A stretch of 64,000 nucleotides of DNA from Candidula unifasciata (taxonomy: Eukaryota > Mollusca > Gastropoda > Stylommatophora > Geomitridae): NCBI GenBank assembly GCA_905116865.2, contig CAJHNH020004646.1, forward strand, positions 526,746 through 590,745. The letters run 5' to 3'. Position numbers and translations under genes: made by a program. Every line of letters starts with the position of its first letter. Within the stretch, counting starts at the first letter, position 1. Positions 1 through 10,890 of the stretch are shown piece by piece. The notes under the pieces were generated by a model. That model saw nothing but the letters and a program-made list of their open reading frames with translations, ran no database searches and was not told the DNA's origin.

Positions 1-229
1 CGGAAACTCTCGTTTGGTTAGTAAACAACATTTGGTCTCCGAAACTCTGGTTTGGTTAGTAAACAACATTTGGTCTCGGAAACTCTGGTTTGGTTAGTAA
101 ACGCCATTTGGTCTCGGAAACTCTGGTTTGGTTAGTAAACAACATTTGGTCTCGGAAACTCTGGTTTGGTTAGTAAACAACATTTGGTCTCGGAAACTCT
201 GGTTTGCTTAGTAAACTCGGAAACTGTGG
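1..229. repeat. 38-bp minisatellite, about 5.7 units
   Basis: Units start at 1, 39, 77, 115, 153 and 191, each reading like cggaaactctggtttggtta followed by gtaaacaacatttggtct. Adjacent units differ by only one to three substitutions. The last unit is cut after about 26 bases and followed by a second partial start. The array runs off the left edge, so its true length is unknown. Confidence 0.95.
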
Positions 230-477
230 TTATATAAAGAACGAGAGCAGATTAAGGGACAAATAAAAGGGCACCAGGAAAGGGACAAGGGCTGAACAAC
301 ATGACGATGGGTACATGATCTGATTACCTCCTTGTGCAGGAAAGTGCACGAGGCCGGAGACCTGGCGAGAGACAGAGTTTCTTTCGCACAGACCGTGATG
401 AGAGCGACGTTCTACAAAGGACCTGCTGGATAATGTTGGGGATGTATACGCTTCTTTCTTCTTTTTAGTGTTCACTT
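230..477. other. unannotated sequence
   Basis: No recognisable domain, tRNA-like box or repeat of the other families. An 81-codon minus-strand frame is present, but it resembles nothing I know and has no supporting context. Confidence 0.5.
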
Positions 478-700
478 GGTGGTAACTTTGGTAGAAAGTT
501 CTGGGCGTTGGTCCAGTTAGAGAATTTAGTCTTTTTTACGCAACTTGAGTTTTGCGTGCACATCCGTTTCCCAGAGCTGGCTTATAAGTACTTATGCTGG
601 TGGTTACTTGCTTCTCATGCAGATGCACTTTGACTTCGAAGGACGCATCTCTAGTCACTTTCCCAGTACATCATGCTTGTTAGCGGGCCTAGGGTATATC
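478..700 (+). repeat. dispersed repeat family A
   Basis: This diverged copy shares the family's signature blocks: ttttgcgtgcacatccgttt near 552, then gcagatgcactttgacttcg near 620, then catgcttgttagcggg near 672. Other copies lie near 5975, 18444, 36905, 42712 and 47318 on plus and near 9085 and 55262 on minus. The family is about 210-230 bp. I see no clear tRNA A/B boxes, so I cannot class it as SINE or MITE. Confidence 0.7.
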
Positions 701-710
701 CCCTCTCTTA

Positions 711-729
711 CCCCCCCCCCCCCCCCCCC
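711..729. repeat. poly-C tract (19 C)
   Basis: Uninterrupted run of 19 C just past the family A copy. Confidence 0.95.
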
Positions 730-769
730 GACCACCAGAAACTGCCTGAGGCAGAACCCAGGGTAATCT

Positions 770-1206
770 GAACGCCATTATGGGCTCCATGTAAATCAGT
801 GTGCTGGGGCCCTTAGAAAGAAAATACCGGGAAATAAAATGTAAATTTCCCATTAACATAAACCACATATTTTTTTAATGGCACTTCAGAAAAAGAGGGT
901 TAATGTGTAAACACAAATTAGGCGGCACAGTGTGGAGTTACTACGGGCTTATTTAGCAAGTTACGTGTCATTCACAGATCCGCTTGGGAACCCTAAACTC
1001 GTGAGGCCCCGGACAAGTTCCCAGTGGGCTCATCCGTTAGGAAAGCCCTGCCAGAAGCTATACGGTGATATATACATATTTATTTATATACCTACCTACT
1101 GGAAGGAAACTTAAAAGTGGAAAGCAGGACATCAAATCAAGTACTGTATACGGAAAACATCAAAATATGGAAAAACAGGAATGTGTAAGGACTTGATATA
1201 TTGCTG
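770..1206. other. unannotated sequence
   Basis: Mixed-composition sequence without a recognised repeat, coding remnant or RNA. Confidence 0.5.
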
Positions 1207-1345
1207 ACTTCGGCTTCTTCCTCTCCTCCGTCTTCTTCTTCTTCTTCTTCTTCTTCTTCTTCTTCTTCTTCTTCTTCTTCTTCTTCTTCTTCTTCTTCTT
1301 CTTCTTCTTCTTCTTTTTCTTCTTCTTCGTCACCTTCTTCTTTGT
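1207..1345. repeat. (TTC)n microsatellite
   Basis: Nearly pure TTC/CTT repeat. The core at about 1231-1310 is uninterrupted, with C-rich imperfections at both ends. The poly-serine frame across it is a translation of the repeat. Confidence 0.95.
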
Positions 1346-1367
1346 CTTCTAATTATTTATATTATAT

Positions 1368-2062
1368 AATGTCTGTGTGTGCATGTGTCTCTGTGTGTGT
1401 GGCTTCGTGTGTTTCTGTGTGTGTCTTTTTGATAATGTGTGTATGTGTGTGTGTGTCTGAGTGGGTGTTTGTGCGTCTGTGGGTATGTTTGTATGTGTGT
1501 GTGTATGTGTTTGCCATTATGTGTCTGTAGGTGTGTCTGTGTGTGTGGCTAGTGTGTATTTGTGTGTGTCTGTATGGGCTATCTACTATATAATGTGTGC
1601 GTGTGTTTCTGTTGGTGTCGGTTTATGTGTCTGTGTGTATGTCTGTGGGCGTATGTGTGTCTGCGTGTCTATGTGTGTGTACGATTGAATGTTGCGTAGG
1701 TCCTTGTGTGTGTGTGTGTCTGTGTGTGTCTCTGCCTGAGTGTGTCTGTTTGTGTACGCAGTGTGGCTTCGTGTGTGTGTGTGTGTGTATGTCTGAGCTT
1801 ATGTCTGAGTACGACGGTGTGTGTGTTAGTAAGTGCCTTTTTGTGCGGCTACGTGTGTACATGTGTGTGATTGTGTGTGGTGTGTGTGCATGTGTTTGTA
1901 TAGCTGTGTATGTCTGTATGTGTCTGGGTTGTATGCGTGTGTGTTTGTGAGAGAGAGACAGTGTGTGTGTGTGTGTGTGAACTGGGTGCCTGTGTGTCTT
2001 TCTAAGTGAATGGGTTTGCGTTTGTATGTGGGTGGGTGTGTTCGCGCGCGAGCGTGCTCGTG
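1368..2062. repeat. degenerate GT-rich array, about 690 bp
   Basis: Continuous TG/TGTC/TGTA-rich sequence with few pure stretches. Several overlapping Cys/Val-rich frames are open on plus and His/Thr-rich ones on minus, purely from composition. This looks like an old, decayed GT array or a loose minisatellite rather than a fresh expansion. Confidence 0.9.
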
Positions 2063-2150
2063 GATTTTACCACCCATGCTTTTGTTTTTGACTTGATGTT
2101 TATAAAATGCTATTAATACATGAAGTTAACATGCTTTCTTGATAAAATAT

Positions 2151-2252
2151 ACTGCTACATGAAAGATGGGGAGTTGGAAAGGGCATAATGTAAGACAGGC
2201 TTGTATGCTTAATTATTGATCCTTTGAAAACAAAAGTTCGTTTGTTCGCTCT
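2151..2252 (+). repeat. repeat family K (3' end with TTCG-type tail)
   Basis: The blocks ctgctacatgaaagatgggg, aatgtaagacaggcttgtat and ending tttgaaaacaaaagttcgtt match the copy at 60666-60773 (plus) and the one at 36765-36890 (minus). The better copy ends in (TTCG)n. It is probably the 3' end of a retroelement. The compound trinucleotide array begins directly after it. Confidence 0.7.
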
Positions 2253-2313
2253 TCTTCGTCTTCTTCTTCTTCTTGTTCTTTTCTTCTTCTTCTTCTTTTT
2301 CTTCTTCTTCTTC

Positions 2314-2365
<52 letters not shown>

Positions 2366-2385
2366 TATTATTATTATTTGTATTA

Positions 2386-2431
<46 letters not shown>

Positions 2432-2662
2432 TCTGTCTCTTCTTCTTCTTCTTCTTCTGTTCCCACGGCCATTACCACCACCACTATTATCCTGCTGCCG
2501 CATCCTCCACCACTACTACTCCTGATACAATTACTATTACTATCGCTGCTGCTGCTGTTATTACTATTACCATTACTTCTACTAACACTAATAATATTAC
2601 TACTGCTACTCCTACTGCTGCTGCTACTACTGCTGGTGCTAGTAGTAATACTAATGTTTCGG
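2253..2662. repeat. compound trinucleotide array TTC-TTA-TTC-ACT
   Basis: In order: (TTC)n at 2255-2313, (TTA)n at 2314-2425, a short (TTC)n, then a 200-bp degenerate ACT/ACC/GCT tract to 2660. All parts have 3-bp periodicity, so several frames stay open. Nothing suggests a protein. Confidence 0.92.
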
Positions 2663-3369
2663 CTTTTCTGTAACCAAAATTCACATTATGCTAAAAGTTT
2701 TACAACACGGCTGACATAGCTGCGTCCCTACACTATCTGGTTTTTAGCGTAAATCTTTTTTCAGGTTTGCTTTCTTTCGCCCTTAGCAGTCCCCACCCTT
2801 TCATCAACGGAACAATTTGATTTAATAAGTTTTTCCGGCCTCTAACACAGCATCTTCCCACAACTAACGAGCTTCATTTACCCGGCGTCGTCTCTGTTTA
2901 TGACATCATGGACATAATGCTAGCACATTCCCTGGGTTGTGTAAACACTGTCGCTAGCACAAATTCAGAAAATGTGTTTCATCTTTGAGGAATCATGGGA
3001 AGGAAAACGATAAAGGAATGAACGAACGAACGAATGGTCCCACTTTTTTTAAGTCAACTCGTTAAGTAACAAGCAATTCGTCATGCATTGGTCACAAATT
3101 CTAAAAATTACATACTTTTCTCGCATGCAATTAAGCTACAATTTTTATGATAATGGCACATAGGACACTATATTTCTACTATATTAGTTAGCACCTACAT
3201 TTGAAGAGTTTACAGCTGGCGAGCAAAAACAGATCCACGCTAGATTTCACATTTGCACAGACCAGTTCGAACTCGCTCTGTGATGTGAAATTTACGGCGG
3301 CTGTCTTTGCTTCCAGCGACATTACCTGTTATCCACTTTAGGCTGTGTTGATTTATCAGTCAAAGTAAG
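2663..3369. other. unannotated sequence with one hairpin
   Basis: No coding remnant. At 3244-3291 there is a hairpin with a 15-bp stem (atttcacat...cacaga against tctgtgatgtgaaat) carrying a 3-nt bulge. A short (GAAC)n at about 3018-3034 may be the minus-strand tail of a decayed family K copy. Confidence 0.45.
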
Positions 3370-3462
3370 TTTTTAAGAAGAAAAATCTGCCTCTATGTAG
3401 ATTCAAACCTTAAACTATATAGAACCGACAAGATAGTGTCTAGCCATTATGTTAGTGCCACC
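3370..3462 (-). repeat. tRNA-like SINE head fragment
   Basis: On the minus strand there is a box A-like tggctagacac and a box B-like ggtttgaatc about 40 bases apart, the spacing of tRNA-derived SINE heads. No body from a recognised family follows. Confidence 0.4.
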
Positions 3463-3599
3463 TTCTTCCTTGCGGCTGTCGTCATATTAACTTACTTGTT
3501 GTTACGTCACTCAGTGTCTTTGACCTGTCAGCTGAAACTATTTTCTTGTATTGTGTCTCTTGTGTAAGCCTCTTGAGGCCCGCCAGCTAAACGGACTCG

Positions 3600-4140
3600 G
3601 AAAAAAGCAATCAAATTGTTCTCCAGTGGATACCGGCTCAATGCGGCGTGCCAGGAAATGAACAGACAGATTTGGAAGAAAAAAAATGGAACAAAGGTGA
3701 AACAACACACCCATTCATTGTCGTTATGAGAAATCAGAACACTTATCAAGGGAAAATACAAGGAATTGTGGAGAGAACAGACTAACAGTAAAGATCCACA
3801 AGACCCCATGAGCAGACTCAACAGAAAGCAACAGACAAAAATGTTCCATCTACGAACAGGACACTGCAGGCTCATCTACCACATGCATAGAATAACGATT
3901 ATACAGTCCCCACAGTCTACTTCTCAAATAGTAACACAAACGCCCCAACACATTCTGCAGACCTGCCCACTATACCAACAACTTTGAAAATACACCTGGC
4001 CCTCAAGAGGAAAGTGTGCATAGCAAGCTACGGGCAACCATAAAGGACCTGCTGCTGATAAGCGAGTTCATAGAGGGAGGCAACCCACCTGCTGGTCTGA
4101 TCTGAGCATACGAAATCGAAGGCAAAGAAGAAGAAGATCA
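3600..4140 (+). pseudogene. LINE RNase H / C-terminal remnant (element N)
   Basis: Decayed C-terminal end of a non-LTR retrotransposon that carries an RNase H domain. Translation from 3615 gives LQWIPAQCGVPGNEQTD, the RNase H C-terminal signature; the usual His of the WIPGHCG motif is Gln here. A frameshift follows. From 3763 another frame gives LWREQTNSKD, RTGHCRLIYHMHRI and HILQTCPLYQQ, the post-RNase H tail typical of I-like elements. The 3' end (about 3985-4120) matches a second copy on the minus strand at 50695-50896. It finishes in a short AAG run at 4127-4137. It cannot encode an active protein. Confidence 0.8.
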
Positions 4141-4254
4141 CATACGGATGATGTAGGGTGGGGTTTGACACTCCACATCTTTCACAATAATATTGGCTGG
4201 CTACGAGTCAGTGATATGCTATTTTTTAATTCTATCACACTTTAACCTCCATTT

Positions 4255-4346
4255 AAGTGGGAAGGGGGAGGGGGTTGTGGGAGGGGGGGGGACTCTGGTA
4301 ACATAGTTGTTTCTAGGACCTCCATTTAAGTGGGGGGGGGGGGGGA
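4255..4346. repeat. G-rich tandem duplication
   Basis: The block cctccatttaagtggg occurs at about 4248 and 4318 (period about 70). Each is followed by G runs, the longer about 16 G at 4331-4346. Confidence 0.75.
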
Positions 4347-4534
4347 TAGAAACATACTGGCCCATGACAAACATATAGTTACAAACGACTAATTGAACAT
4401 AAATATTTGCCGAAACTTGATGTGTTGGGCCAACAGGCGTAAATATCGCAGTCTATCTGCAAACCCCCACCAAGCACACCAACCACCCGTTCATGGCGAC
4501 ATAGCGAAAGGGCTGATAATGTCGCTAGAATGCA

Positions 4535-4705
4535 TGACTCCCAAGTGTGAGACCGAGATTCGAAACCTCTGTAAGATGATGCTGGTCTTTTTATCGTGGG
4601 GGAGGGGGGAGAGTGGAAAAGGGGGGGGGGGGCAGGAAATTAAAGCAAACATCCTAACCTGCACAGTTCGTGGCGACTTCACTAGCCATCTGGCTCTAAT
4701 CCTCA
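4535..4705 (+). repeat. tRNA-derived SINE family C, diverged
   Basis: Box B-like agattcgaaacctc at 4556 is followed by cctaacctgcacagttcgtg at about 4653 and a gcgacttcactagccatctg block. The same body stands at 35993-36060 and, more diverged, near 46885. A G-run insertion (about 4600-4632) splits the element. Confidence 0.6.
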
Positions 4706-4739
4706 ACTTTCAGATCCGCCTGTTCTCGGAAAAAAATTA

Positions 4740-5029
4740 ACAATTTCCATAGAAGTTTCGAAGAAGAGACGCTGACACTAGTTCGGAGACTCGTTAACAA
4801 TATTATACGTCTTTACACTAGAACTCCTAGGAGTGTCGAAATAATGGCAGATGAGCCAAAAATATGCAGAAGAGAGCTAAAAAAAAATGAAGTTAAAAAC
4901 ATGGAGAGGAAATAGTGCGAGCTGAATGAAAAGGCAAAGGATTGGGCGAAATAGCGTACGTTAGTTGTGGGCCTATGCTTCATTTGAGAATATAGAATAG
5001 GAGATAGAGAGGAAGAAGAAGCAGAAGCA
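4740..5029. other. unannotated sequence
   Basis: AT-leaning sequence with no recognised feature before the AAG array. Confidence 0.5.
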
Positions 5030-5490
5030 GAAAAAAAAGAAGAAGAAGAAGAAGAAGAAGAAGAAGAAGAAGAAGAAGAAGAAGAAGAAGAAGAAGAAGA
5101 AGAAGAAGAAGAAGAAAGAAGAAGAAGAAGAAGGAAAGGAGGAGGAGAGGGAGGGAGAAAAAAAGAAAGAAGAAGAAGAAGAAGAAGAAGGAAGAAGAAG
5201 AAAAAGAAAAGAAAGAAGAAGAAGAGAGGAAGAAGAAGAAGAAGAAGAGAAGAAGAAGAAGAAGAAGAAGAAGAAGAAGAAGAAGAAGAAGAAGAAGAAG
5301 AAGAAGAAGAAGAAGAAGAGAAGAAGAAGAAGAAGAAGAAGAAGAAGAAGAAGAAGAAGAAGAAGAAGAAGAAGAAGAAGAAGAAGAAGAAGAAGAAGAA
5401 GAAGAAGAAGAAAAAGAAGAGGAGGAAGAAGAAGAAGATAAAGAAGAACAAAAGAAAAGGAAAAAAAAGAAGAAGGAGGAAGAGGAAGTA
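5030..5490. repeat. (AAG)n microsatellite, about 460 bp
   Basis: Long AAG/AGA array broken by GGA and AAAAG interruptions, with the purest blocks at 5040-5115 and 5245-5410. The 234-codon minus-strand Phe/Ser frame is the translated repeat. Confidence 0.97.
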
Positions 5491-5974
5491 GAGGAAATTG
5501 ACTACAGCAGCTAACAAAGTGCTATTTCAAAACAAGTTTATATCTCACGACATAAGAGAACAAATGAACACAATAACTTTATCTGGTCAAAGACACACAC
5601 AAACGCACACACAAACACATATTAATTCCAAGTTTAATCTGATCACGAAATCTCCCGAAGTAAACACGCTATCCCGTAAGAGAATTCCTGCAATTATCCT
5701 CACTATATCTCTGTAGATTACTTTAGAAGAACTGGTGTCAGGCTTGTCCATGTGCCAATATTATTACTGATCACCACAAATGCCTAATTCGACTTTCACA
5801 ACATGGCTTCCAGCAGGGATGCTTGAACCTGGAGCTTAAATGTTTTGTGCCCCCCCCCCCCGAGGGCTGCCTTTTTCCCCCTCACCAGGGTCCCTAGTTG
5901 TTGTTGTGCCCTTGTGGTGCCCTAATTAGCCAGTGGCACAACGGCTTGACGATCGCTTACAGATCCGGGAGTCA
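5491..5974. other. unannotated sequence
   Basis: Contains a short CA-rich tract (5590-5620) and a 10-C run at about 5852. No coding or RNA feature recognised. Confidence 0.5.
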
Positions 5975-6185
5975 TGTATTCTTCATCTTTTGTTTTAGCG
6001 TTCACCGGCTGTACGCTTAGACGGAAAAGATCTGTTGTTCGTCCACTTCTGAACCTCAGTCTTGTTCCAAAACTGAAGTTCTGCGTGGACATCTGTTTTA
6101 CAGTTCTGGCCTATTTGCAGATACACTCCGACTTTAAAGGAAACACCAGTAATTTGTCATAACCTACAACATGCTTGTCTCTAGA
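5975..6185 (+). repeat. dispersed repeat family A
   Basis: Good copy: gttcaccggctgtacgctta at 6000, ttgttcgtccacttctgaac at 6033, gcagatacactccgacttta near 6118, and catgcttgtc at the end. A 20-C tract follows at 6214-6233. Confidence 0.8.
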
Positions 6186-6213
6186 AAAAAGGGAGAGGGT
6201 GACGTTTCTCTCT

Positions 6214-6233
6214 CCCCCCCCCCCCCCCCCCCC
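6214..6233. repeat. poly-C tract (20 C)
   Basis: Uninterrupted C run after a CT-rich lead. Confidence 0.95.
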
Positions 6234-6399
6234 TGTCCCACAGTGGGGCTCCAAACATGAAACGCAGAGGCTGGGAAGTTTTATAAGGATTCAGCCCACA
6301 TCTCCCACATCTCCCATATCTCCCATAAAGATGTAGAGAGGTAGTTTTTATTTTCCTTTTTTTTTTCAAGGATTTGTTTTTACATTAAAATTATTCCAT

Positions 6400-6441
6400 A
6401 ATGTGTGTGCGTATGTGTGTGTATGTGTGTGTGTGTGTATA
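6400..6441. repeat. (GT)n microsatellite
   Basis: Imperfect GT/GTAT array. Confidence 0.85.
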
Positions 6442-6515
6442 AACACTACAACACTAAATGCCTTTTGAATTAGCAAGCATCTAGAATATAATAAATAAAT
6501 GTATATATTACAAAT

Positions 6516-6760
6516 ATCTGCGTCCGTGGCTTAGGCGTTGCGAGTCTGACTCGTAATTCCAACGTACCACGATCGAAACCCACTGCTGGCTGCGTAGATT
6601 GTTATCTTGGCAGGTCGACCCAGCCTTAAATATGTACCAGGATCTATGTCATAGGGAAGTAAAGACGACCGGCCTTACGCTGAGGCGATTGGTCTGCAAA
6701 AATATGGGTGCTCATCCCATATGCCCGATGCGCAAAAGGCGTGAAATGGCATCTTTACTT
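6516..6760 (+). repeat. tRNA-derived SINE family B2
   Basis: Near full length. Box A-like tggcttaggcg at 6527 and box B-like gatcgaaaccc at 6572. The body contains aggtcgacccagccttaaat, aagtaaagacgaccgg and gcgattggtctgc. The 3' end is atatgcccgatgcgcaaaag, gcgtgaaatggcatctttac. Other B2 copies: 24145-24406, 43984-44240 (minus), 44343-44592. The 3' half is shared with family B1. Confidence 0.85.
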
Positions 6761-6784
6761 ACTTACTATATTACAATTGCCAAG

Positions 6785-7605
6785 GTGTGAGAACAAATGC
6801 GGAATGACAGAACAGTTCTCTTTAAAATCCGGAGTCCAACAGGGATGTACTCTGTCAAGCTGCTATTTATCACATGCATAAACCAAATCAGTAAAACATC
6901 ATAAATCAATGTTGACAGTAAATGCAATGAACTACTTTTTGCAACGACCAAATGGTAAAGGCAATTATAGAGGAAAAGTTGCAGCGATACCATGATAATC
7001 TCAACATAGCAGCAAAAGTACGAAACATGAACAATTTAACAAGAACAGTTTAACATTAAAAAAAAAAAGTTCTGACAACAGAAAGAACAGAAGAACGTAC
7101 AACTGAAGCAAGCAAAAGACTTCAGGTAATTAGGGAGAACAACATTACCCAGTGGAAGAATAGGAGCGGAAAAAAATCACATATATAAAAAGCCAATCAA
7201 ATCATTGGACATCTGTCACCAGTTTGACAGAACAATCATGTAAATTGACATAAAAAAAGAACAGTTCAATACAGTTTCTTTTTTACCTAAATTGTGCTGT
7301 CAGTGCCAGACAGGGACATAAACAACAAAATACAAAAGAAAAATTGAAAAAAAAAAGAAATGACATGTCTACGGCGAATTGTAAACGTGACTGGAAGAGA
7401 CAGGGTCAGAAATAATGGTAACGGGAAAGACGTTTTGATGTAACTAGTTTTAAACTACATCAAGAGACATCAGATCAAATGGTATGAACCACTAGACAGT
7501 GCATTAGAACCTGCCCTGTTACTTAGACATAATAGAAGCAGAACCAGAGGCCGACTACACATTCAATGGATAGATAAAATATCAGAGGCCGCTGAAAGAT
7601 AGAAC
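6785..7605 (+). pseudogene. LINE reverse transcriptase remnant
   Basis: Heavily decayed non-LTR reverse transcriptase. Near 6830 a frame reads SLKSGVQQGCTLS, matching the conserved G-x-x-Q-G-C-x-L-S block of the RT palm. At about 7363 another reads CLRRIVNVTGRDRVRNN, then YIKRHQIKWYE and RTRGRLHIQWIDKISEAAER, the C-terminal post-RT region of this LINE group (compare 43060 and 59640). Stops and frameshifts are frequent. No catalytic [YF]xDD block could be found. The end runs straight into an AGA array, consistent with a simple-repeat 3' tail. Confidence 0.75.
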
Positions 7606-7611
7606 AAGTCT

Positions 7612-7812
7612 AGAGGAGGAGGAGAAGAAAAAGAAGAAGACGAAGAAGAAGAAGAAGAAGAAGAAGAAGAAGAAGAAGAAGAAGAAGAAGAAGAAGAAGA
7701 AGAAGAAGAAGAAGAAGAAGAAGAAGAAGAAGAAGCAGAAGCAGAAGAAGAAGAAGAAGAAGAAGAAGAAGAAGAAGAAGAAGAAGAAAAGAAGAAGAAG
7801 AAGAAGAAGCAA
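7612..7812. repeat. (AGA)n microsatellite, 200 bp
   Basis: Almost pure AAG-type array directly at the 3' end of the LINE remnant. It was probably seeded by that element's tail. Confidence 0.95.
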
Positions 7813-8389
7813 CATTATATCATTACTATAATGCATTAAAACAAGGTTTAGACCTGTTGAGATTCCTATAAACGCTCCAGTATTTGTAAGACAATAGAGC
7901 TCTCATCTCCCTAATATTTTCTTTGTGTCTGCGCCCCTGGCAGCTTGTACACGTGCCCGGCACTGTACAAGAACCGATCTGATAGATGCGGGTTCATATT
8001 TATTGTCAACAGATAAGAGGTGATTGATACTGAAAATAAGAGCATAGTACGGTCTCTCAGGACAGAGGATGGGTTCCTGTGTGTTTTAGTGTCATCGACA
8101 ATACCAGCGATGAGGTCTAGTGTAGATGAGAATATTTCTATATACAACGGATAAGGTTATATTTGTGGTGAACAAATTGGTAGCATAGTAGAACAGACAA
8201 AGAATCATTACAATTAAAGACAAATTAAACGGCGGTTATGGGGAGATTGGAAAAAAAGGGGTGGGTTGGTGTGGGGGGGGGGGGGGGTTGTGGTCATAAG
8301 TGGACTTTTAATCAGGTTGCAACTGCCACTATATAGTAACACTGATGTCCATTCTTCATTCATTCAGGTATCTTTTTGGTTATTACTGA
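7813..8389. other. unannotated sequence
   Basis: No recognised gene or repeat apart from a G-rich run (about 8273-8287). Confidence 0.5.
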
Positions 8390-8580
8390 CTGACTTTCTA
8401 CCCCACCAGGACATCACACAAGCGATAAACACACAATGACACAATGTGCCACCATGTAGGTGAGGTTCACCGTGGAGAGGTCCCAGAAACCGCGTTCAGC
8501 CTTTAGGCTATATTTATGGCCAGGCTATATTGCGGCCCCTGGCAAGAGCTAGAGTAGGGCTTCAAATAACGAAAAATGTC
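8390..8580 (+). repeat. repeat family H, single unit
   Basis: Contains aatgacacaatgtgcca, gtcccagaaaccgcgttcag and ggcttcaaataac. These occur in the same order in the two adjacent units at 54199-54490. Confidence 0.6.
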
Positions 8581-8814
8581 ATCCCAAAAAGGACGAGAAA
8601 TAATGACTGGTGATGCTTATTACACTTTTTCCAAGAACACATCTTCAGAATAATGTGACTGCAGCTGTGGTTTTCATACATTTTCTTACACCTATTATTC
8701 TCCCTCCTTTTTATGTCGTTGATGCATCATGTTTGTCCCGACTTTTCTTTTTATAGACAAATGTGCACCTGGAGGATGATGTGGCTGATGTCATACTGTT
8801 ACAATTTTTAGGAC

Positions 8815-8945
8815 AATGGCTGGTACCTAGGTGAGGCTGGGTCAACTTGGGAGCCAAGTTTTAAGGGGAAAGAAATCCGCGTCCACTAGAGATTTGAACC
8901 CACGATTTTCGTGTCAACAGGACAGCCACTAAGTTACCAAGACAT
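8815..8945 (-). repeat. tRNA-derived SINE family B, 3'-truncated
   Basis: On the minus strand, box B gtgggttcaaa (from 8903 down) is preceded by a tRNA-like head and followed by cttggctcccaagttgaccc, agcctcacctagg, the B1 body. The 3' tail is missing. Confidence 0.65.
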
Positions 8946-9084
8946 ACCCTTGGATTTTAACTGTTCAACTCTTTCAGCTGTGGAGAATTCCCACTTTGGG
9001 ATTCTTGTCCCATTTTGGTGGGAGGAATTCGATCATTCATTTCAAGCATTTTTAAAAATGTAGCTAACACTGGAATTTTTGTTC

Positions 9085-9255
9085 CGATCCCGGAACACGT
9101 CTGCCCGAGAGGCAAGAAATCAACAGTCTTCATGTAAATAAGCAGATATGTAAGACGAACGTATGCGTCAAGTCCAAATTCTGGAACACGACAACAGTCT
9201 AGAAGTGGAAAACCCGAACTTTCCGCGGGTGATCGCGAAGATAAAGAAGAGTTCC
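9085..9255 (-). repeat. dispersed repeat family A
   Basis: Minus-strand copy: the complement of the gcagactgttgatttcttgc / ctctcgggcagacgtg blocks and of the ctggaacttgttc-type block is recognisable. It lacks the usual 3' catgcttg end. Confidence 0.65.
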
Positions 9256-9416
9256 AGAAATCATACACCAATGTAAAGTGCAAATGGGCACACCGGCACA
9301 AAAACATAGAGCTCAGGTCCACAATGGTGTAGGGGGATGTTAAAAAGTAATTGTGAAAAATGTTTCAGAAGCCATCTTTTACAATGTACTTATGTATGAG
9401 TGTCTTTATGTTTGTG

Positions 9417-10103
<687 letters not shown>

Positions 10104-10340
10104 GGTATTTGTTTACAAATTATATCTGATTTCACTTACATTATTATACATATTTGCCATTCTGCATAATAATAATTAATAATAATAATGATTATTATTA
10201 TAAAGGACAGACCAATAAGAGGTTACAGCTATACCTAGATACACTCCGTTGAGGTTCGCATGAGGGAAATATACCCCCTGCTCCTTCATAAATGTTGTAA
10301 AAAATGTTTCCCGAAGTTGAATGTCTAGTGCTGAAATGCG
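10104..10340. other. unannotated sequence with AAT-rich tract
   Basis: A short AAT/ATT tract (10165-10202). The rest is unrecognised. Confidence 0.5.
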
Positions 10341-10395
10341 TTGGTATCGCGACCTAACTATAAACCACAAGAGAACTCGCCTACTGCCCCTTTAT
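10341..10395. repeat. fragment of repeat family I
   Basis: Reads ttggtatcgcgacctaacta then taaaccacaagagaactcgc. This parallels the atatcgcagcctagctataa / accacaacacaacgtgcc core found repeatedly at 57425-58420. Confidence 0.5.
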
Positions 10396-10629
10396 TTGAG
10401 AACACATTATAAAATACCCAGATAAAACACTATGCTGCGTTCAATACTCACAGGGCGTTTCCTGGTATCAGATATTTTAAAACTATTGACGGATTTGGGA
10501 GTACAAGGTAATTAAAAATTAAAATTAGACAAACAGAAACTTCTCTTCGTCATGGTTATTGGAACACTGGTCGATAGGACCGTTAGATAAGAGTGCAGTT
10601 TACTGGACCGCAATAGGGGAGGGAGGAGG

Positions 10630-10740
10630 GTGGAGGCTAACTGGTCTCGAGGCTTAAGGTCCTGGGTTCAGGCCCCGATTAAGGCTGCGATTTTCTTCAC
10701 ATGGACTTTTAGTAAAAACCACCTGAAGAGAGATAACACG
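10630..10740 (+). repeat. tRNA-derived SINE head (family F-like)
   Basis: Box A-like ctggtctcgaggct is followed by box B cctgggttcaggccc, then aaggctgcgattttcttc and catggac. This resembles the family F head seen in reverse at about 25530-25610. Confidence 0.6.
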
Positions 10741-10742
10741 TG

Positions 10743-10890
10743 GTTTGTTTGTTTGTTTTAACATCCGGAAGCCATGAGTATTTGTTAACCCTTAGGCTCG
10801 GTATTATGGATATCGCAACCTTTCGACCTTGATTCCATTGTAAATACCGTAAATCTGGGAGAAATGTATACCCGAATAGCCACATAGGAC
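10743..10890 (-). repeat. tRNA-derived SINE family G, 5'-truncated
   Basis: The (TTTG)n at the left end is the AAAC tail in reverse. The body carries taggctcggtattatggata and tcgcaacctttcgacc, matching 27541-27770 in reverse. The tRNA-like head is absent. Confidence 0.8.

Noticed and set aside
1..229. Telomeric or centromeric satellite
   Set aside because: The 38-bp unit is not a TTAGGG-type telomere. One short edge array is not evidence for a centromere.
1368..2062. Cys-rich peptide gene
   Set aside because: Cys/Val bias arises from TGTG composition; all three frames look alike.
4813..5517. 234-codon Phe/Ser frame resembling a hydrophobic protein
   Set aside because: Translated AAG/TTC microsatellite.
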